From the NCBI GenBank assembly GCA_018881555.1, contig JACAXG010000052.1:4404486-4468485 (forward strand): a stretch of DNA of 64,000 nt, in the 5' to 3' direction. The notes below the pieces were generated by a model. The model was given only the letters and a program-made list of their open reading frames with translations, made no database searches and had not been told where the DNA came from. Shown in pieces: positions 60,077 through 64,000 of the stretch (within the stretch, counting starts at the first letter, position 1; every line of letters begins with the position of its first letter). The DNA is from Amblyornis subalaris. Taxonomy: Eukaryota; Chordata; Aves; Passeriformes; Ptilonorhynchidae. A program made the position numbers and the translations under genes.

Positions 60077-60777
60077 AGAATGCTATAGAATAAGGGTATT
60101 GGATAGGTAAGAATCCTCTACAAATCATGCACTTAACATATGTGGCACAGGCTAAGTATGTTTTAATTGATTCCCCTAATAATGAAAAACATTGGAAAAG
60201 ACTACCAGTTGACAACAAAATGGTCCCTACAAATTGCAAACAGCTTTAGCCTACAGTATCCCCTTTTTATAATCTTTATAAAAGTCTGAGCAAGCCTTGG
60301 AATAAGCAGATTACATAGTAAAGTATTCTTAAAAAATAACTTTTCTATGACTCTTTTTGACAGGTTTTGCATTTTGCATCAAGCATCTGGTGCTTTCATT
60401 TTTCAGTACATAGTGTTCTGGTATACTTTATACCATGCTGGGTTTATTCCTGATTTAAAACAGAAATAGAGAAGCAGTATGGGATACAGGAAAATTGAAG
60501 TGTGCCATGCTCCAAGATAAATTCAATATATAGTTTCAGACTATAACCTTGACCAGATCACTTAACATGCTTGAACTTTAAGCAGTCTCCTTAAAACTGG
60601 TTATAATCAAGAGCTTATTGAAGAATAAATGTTATGCCTGAATGTCAGCTTCTCATCTTGAATGGATTATGAAAAGAGGACTAACAAAATTTCTCTTCCA
60701 TAATGCAAGCTACATTTAATTGTTTCCATTTATTTTTGCTGTTAGCTTATAAATATTTCTTTAGCTGTCTATTGTTA

Positions 60778-60796
60778 GTAATATATATATATATAA
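60778..60796. repeat. (TA)n microsatellite
   Basis: An uninterrupted TA run of about nine units. Confidence 0.85.
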
Positions 60797-61642
60797 AATT
60801 CCAGACCAAAAAAGGAGACGAACACAAATTTTAAATTTTAAAATATATTATTTTCAGTTGCAGTTGTGAAGAACATAATTTCAATCCTTTCTTTTTTTTT
60901 GTGGGGGAAGTATAATGTCCAAGCTGGAAGAGAAGGTTTTATTTTTTCCTAAAAATTTCTGACATATTATCTGGGTTATTGTGACATATTTTGTCGTGTT
61001 TGTTGTCTCAACTTATAAACTAAAGTGACTGAGCTGAACATGACATGATGATTCATGACAGAAATGTCAGGAATTAAGATAAATAAATATAATTCATGTC
61101 CAGTCGTATAGCAATTAACAGTTCTCTTATAAAATGCTTAGATTTTTCGTGTTTAATGTAATGGAAAAAAACCCACAGTGTAAAATATATCAGTTTCCCA
61201 TCTTAATATTATCTTTAATTTCTGAAGATTTATTTCAAAGTCATATACACTAATAACCCTATTGTGTGAAAGTATAGTGAAATTTGGTGATCTGTTTTAA
61301 GAGAACAATTCCTCAACAAGCAGACCTAACACTCAGGCTGTTCCACATGAAATGCCCATCGTGCATCTGCTCTCTCTAGTCTGAATTCCCACTGTATCGG
61401 TGAGAGAGCATCAGCCTTCTCCTTTGCATAAATAAATGCATCTTCAAGCAGATTCTTCTCACAGTCAGAATAAAGGGCACACATGAAATATGTTCCTGTT
61501 TTGCATGATTCTATTGTTGCTAAACTGCCCCCAAATGTTTAAAATATCAGAAAAAGAAGAAATGTGTAAAAGATAGTGGAGCATCATTCTTCCATTATAA
61601 TATATCAATATATCTCCTTTATTATGTCTCTCAAAACTGGCG

Positions 61643-61735
61643 TTTGTTTTGCTTTTGTTTGTTTGAGGGTTTTTTTGGTTGATTTGTTTGTGTGTTTGGG
61701 TTTTTTTTGCGGGGGGGGTTTGTTAGATTCTTTTA
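61643..61735. repeat. T/G low-complexity tract with a G8 run
   Basis: TTTG-, TTTGTGTG- and TTTGGG-type units, then GC and eight Gs (about 61712-61719) and TTTGTTAG. The Pro/Lys-rich minus-strand frame is an artefact. Confidence 0.85.
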
Positions 61736-64000
61736 GGTATAGTGATGGAAGCAAGTACTGAGGACATTTTCTAGACATAGTAATGGCCTTATAGCAGACC
61801 TGTAGGAGGATGGCTGATAACCACCACTTCAAAACACTGTAGTAAAAAGGTACAGAAATAATTGTGGGAGAAATGGGCAAAAGAGAGATTGAGTCTAACA
61901 TGACTGGTGCAATACCTTCAGGCAACGCAATAAAAAAACTGGACTCAGGATGTAATCAAGAGTGACAGAAAAAAGAGTGGGGGTTGTGGTAGTGGTACAG
62001 AAGGCTTAGGAGGAAAGATAAAGTGGTCATTTTCCTGACATCTGTGTTAACTCACAACTGGCCTGTAGAGGAAAAGTATATTTTCTACTTTTAAATTTCA
62101 GTGGTTTAGCATCATGGCGGAAAGTATGCCCTGGAGACCAAAGTCTTTTAATCCATGCCGCATAGTGACATTGAGTTCTTCTGCATGCATTCCACCTCTT
62201 CTCCTTTGGTATTGACATAGATGGACCACTCCTAGGCATGACATGGTAGGTTATGCTCTGCCAATCAGTGTGCCAATTAATGCCAGTTATAGAGATATGT
62301 TCTGTGAGATGAATACTCCTGGAACCGATGAATGGCACAAAATACTGGAGGGCAGCGCTGGAAATATTAGTGGGTTTGACAAAGTGTAAAAATTAGGATT
62401 ATCTTGAATGCTTGTTAGCCTGTCCTCAAAAAATTTCAAAAAGAAGGTATTTTCTGATGAAGTTGTTTCAGGTTATGAATAAAATTTTAATCAGAATAAT
62501 GGCTGTGAATAAAATTCATTGAGGTTCATGAAGGGAAATGAATATTCAAATACTAAAAATACTTTTTAGTTGCCAGATATTAATGTCCAGTAGTAATTTC
62601 TATCACAGAAAGTGCAGTAGATTTATTTTAAAATGAAATTTAATATGATTGAGGTAATTTTCAAGTTGGGAAAGCAGAAGGGACAATGCAAATTATAATA
62701 AAGGGAGATTTCCCAAAAAATTTTTCCAAAAAATTTCTGAAAGAAGATTGGCAGCACATTGCAATTTTCCTTTTATATCATCAGACTTCATGTACAAGAT
62801 TATGTGATGCAGGGACAAGGCTGATCTTAAACCGAAAGAGATTTTTCTCTACTCCATTTTACCTAACCATGGTAGTATATGATGTACCATGTTTTTGAGC
62901 ATAAATTATAATTTCATTTTTCCTACACATTCTTATTTGGATTTATTTGAGAGTTTGTGTGTATTTTTCTAGCAATCCAAGTTCATATGAATTCTCTATT
63001 TTCCCCAGAATATTTTTATTCACTTTAAGCAAGGAGTCAGCTATTACAAGTATTTTAGTACATACGTTTGATTTTTTTTTGCATCATTTGCTACTGCAGA
63101 ACAAAATATGAACATTTCATTTCAGCTTTGATAATTTTTCTTCTTCTGTAGTTAAAAATGTATCATACATATATTACTAGGTGCAATCAGATAAAGTGAA
63201 ATCTCATTTAATTGGAGAGAAAAGAAAATAGGATTTAGTACATAATGGGAGTTGGGTTTTTAGTATTTTTTCATTATTAGAAGATCCTGTTAGCTCTGGG
63301 ATACAAAAAATTTATGCTATTATAAATCTGTTAATCTAAAAGAGATTTTTCTCCCTTGTATTTCAATTAGGTACAGTACTGTAGAATTATGTAAACCAGA
63401 AAAACGTTTGCACCTGTAGCATGAATGTAGCAAACTTGATTGTTATTACAGAAGCAGCAAAGTTAAAACATATTAGAAGAGCAACACATGCTGTATTGCT
63501 ATTAAAAGTTCCCCAAATGCTCTTTCTTTATTGCTGTGACTATAATGTATTCAAAGAAGAAATATATGCTTCATTAGTTGTAGAGGTGTTAGCACTTGCT
63601 GCTTTATAGCCAGCAAGAAATAATAGATCATAAAGAACAAGAATGTGTAAAGGAATGAAAAACAGTAATCGAATATATATGTTTATATACAAACACAAAC
63701 CACAAATAAGGATACATATACACCTGTTTTAAACATATGCATGTGCACCTTTTATGCAGAAAGCCTTCAGAATGTGGATATGATTATTTTTAAATGTGCA
63801 GGTTTTGTGAAAATGTTGAACATGGTAAGGATATAAGATGTAAACACATGCCATTTTTATATTTTCAACAACATAACTGATTAACTATTCTGTGAATATA
63901 GTCTGGGGCGGATGATAAAGAACTGAAACTGTTCAGACATTTATTATGCAGCAGACTTTCAAAAAGGGCAGTTTTCATTTATAAATCATTATAAACTCAC

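Larger units (their letters stand above)
58789..64000. other. AT-rich non-coding DNA, no gene seen
   Basis: No recognised open frame. Contains a TA microsatellite (60778-60796), a G-rich patch (60044-60078) and a T/G tract (61643-61735). 59840-60000 has repeat-free, well-mixed sequence that may be conserved non-coding DNA. Confidence 0.7.

Noticed and set aside
1..64000. CRISPR arrays, operons, tRNA or rRNA genes, prophage
   Set aside because: No regular spaced repeats, no cloverleaf-type A/B boxes, no rRNA signatures; the repeat content is that of an avian nuclear genome.

Overview
The window looks like non-coding nuclear DNA from a bird, probably an intergenic desert or part of a very large intron on an AT-rich macrochromosome. 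The evidence is the repeat content. There are several truncated CR1 LINE copies with the avian 3' end (a 'GGTCCCTTCCAACCC' block followed by ATTCTATGAT-type octamers). There are also solo LTRs of avian endogenous retrovirus types with short target-site duplications, and a vertebrate-style load of microsatellites. I found no rRNA, tRNA, CRISPR array, operon or intact protein-coding gene. The species cannot be named from this sequence alone.

Layout. 1-5176 is plain AT-rich DNA. 5182-6049 is a complete solo LTR on the minus strand with a perfect 5-bp target-site duplication (GATAC) and internal U3 repeats. 6055-18706 is AT-rich DNA with a possible very old interspersed repeat near 7.8-8.1 kb. 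18709-18973 is a CR1 3' end. 25657-25848 is a compact 192-bp LTR with a near-perfect 6-bp duplication and a striking hairpin. 27510-27820 is a decayed CR1 reverse-transcriptase C-terminal fragment. 29133-29947 and 38512-39397 are two copies of one long LTR family in opposite orientation, the second interrupted by a nested CR1 3' end. Further CR1 pieces lie at about 30405, 34720, 43805, 48996 and 54183. A 256-nt pure polypyrimidine tract lies at 45512-45767, just downstream of a small CpG-rich patch carrying a CTCF-like core (45285-45440). The final 10 kb is AT-rich with a G-quadruplex candidate near 60.05 kb and a doubtful short LTR near 58.6 kb.

Interpretation. The longest open frames are by-products of GC-rich or low-complexity repeats: the LTR at 29.1-29.9 kb, the CR1 fragment at 27.5 kb and the CTTT/CTTC tract at 45.5 kb. 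The only frame with a recognisable protein origin is the CR1 RT fragment, and it is a broken pseudogene. I saw no evidence of a novel multi-gene system. The parts most worth a second look are the compact LTR with its R-region hairpin, the GATA-like U3 repeat array, the polypyrimidine tract next to the CpG/CTCF-like patch, and the nested LTR/CR1 insertion, which allows relative dating.
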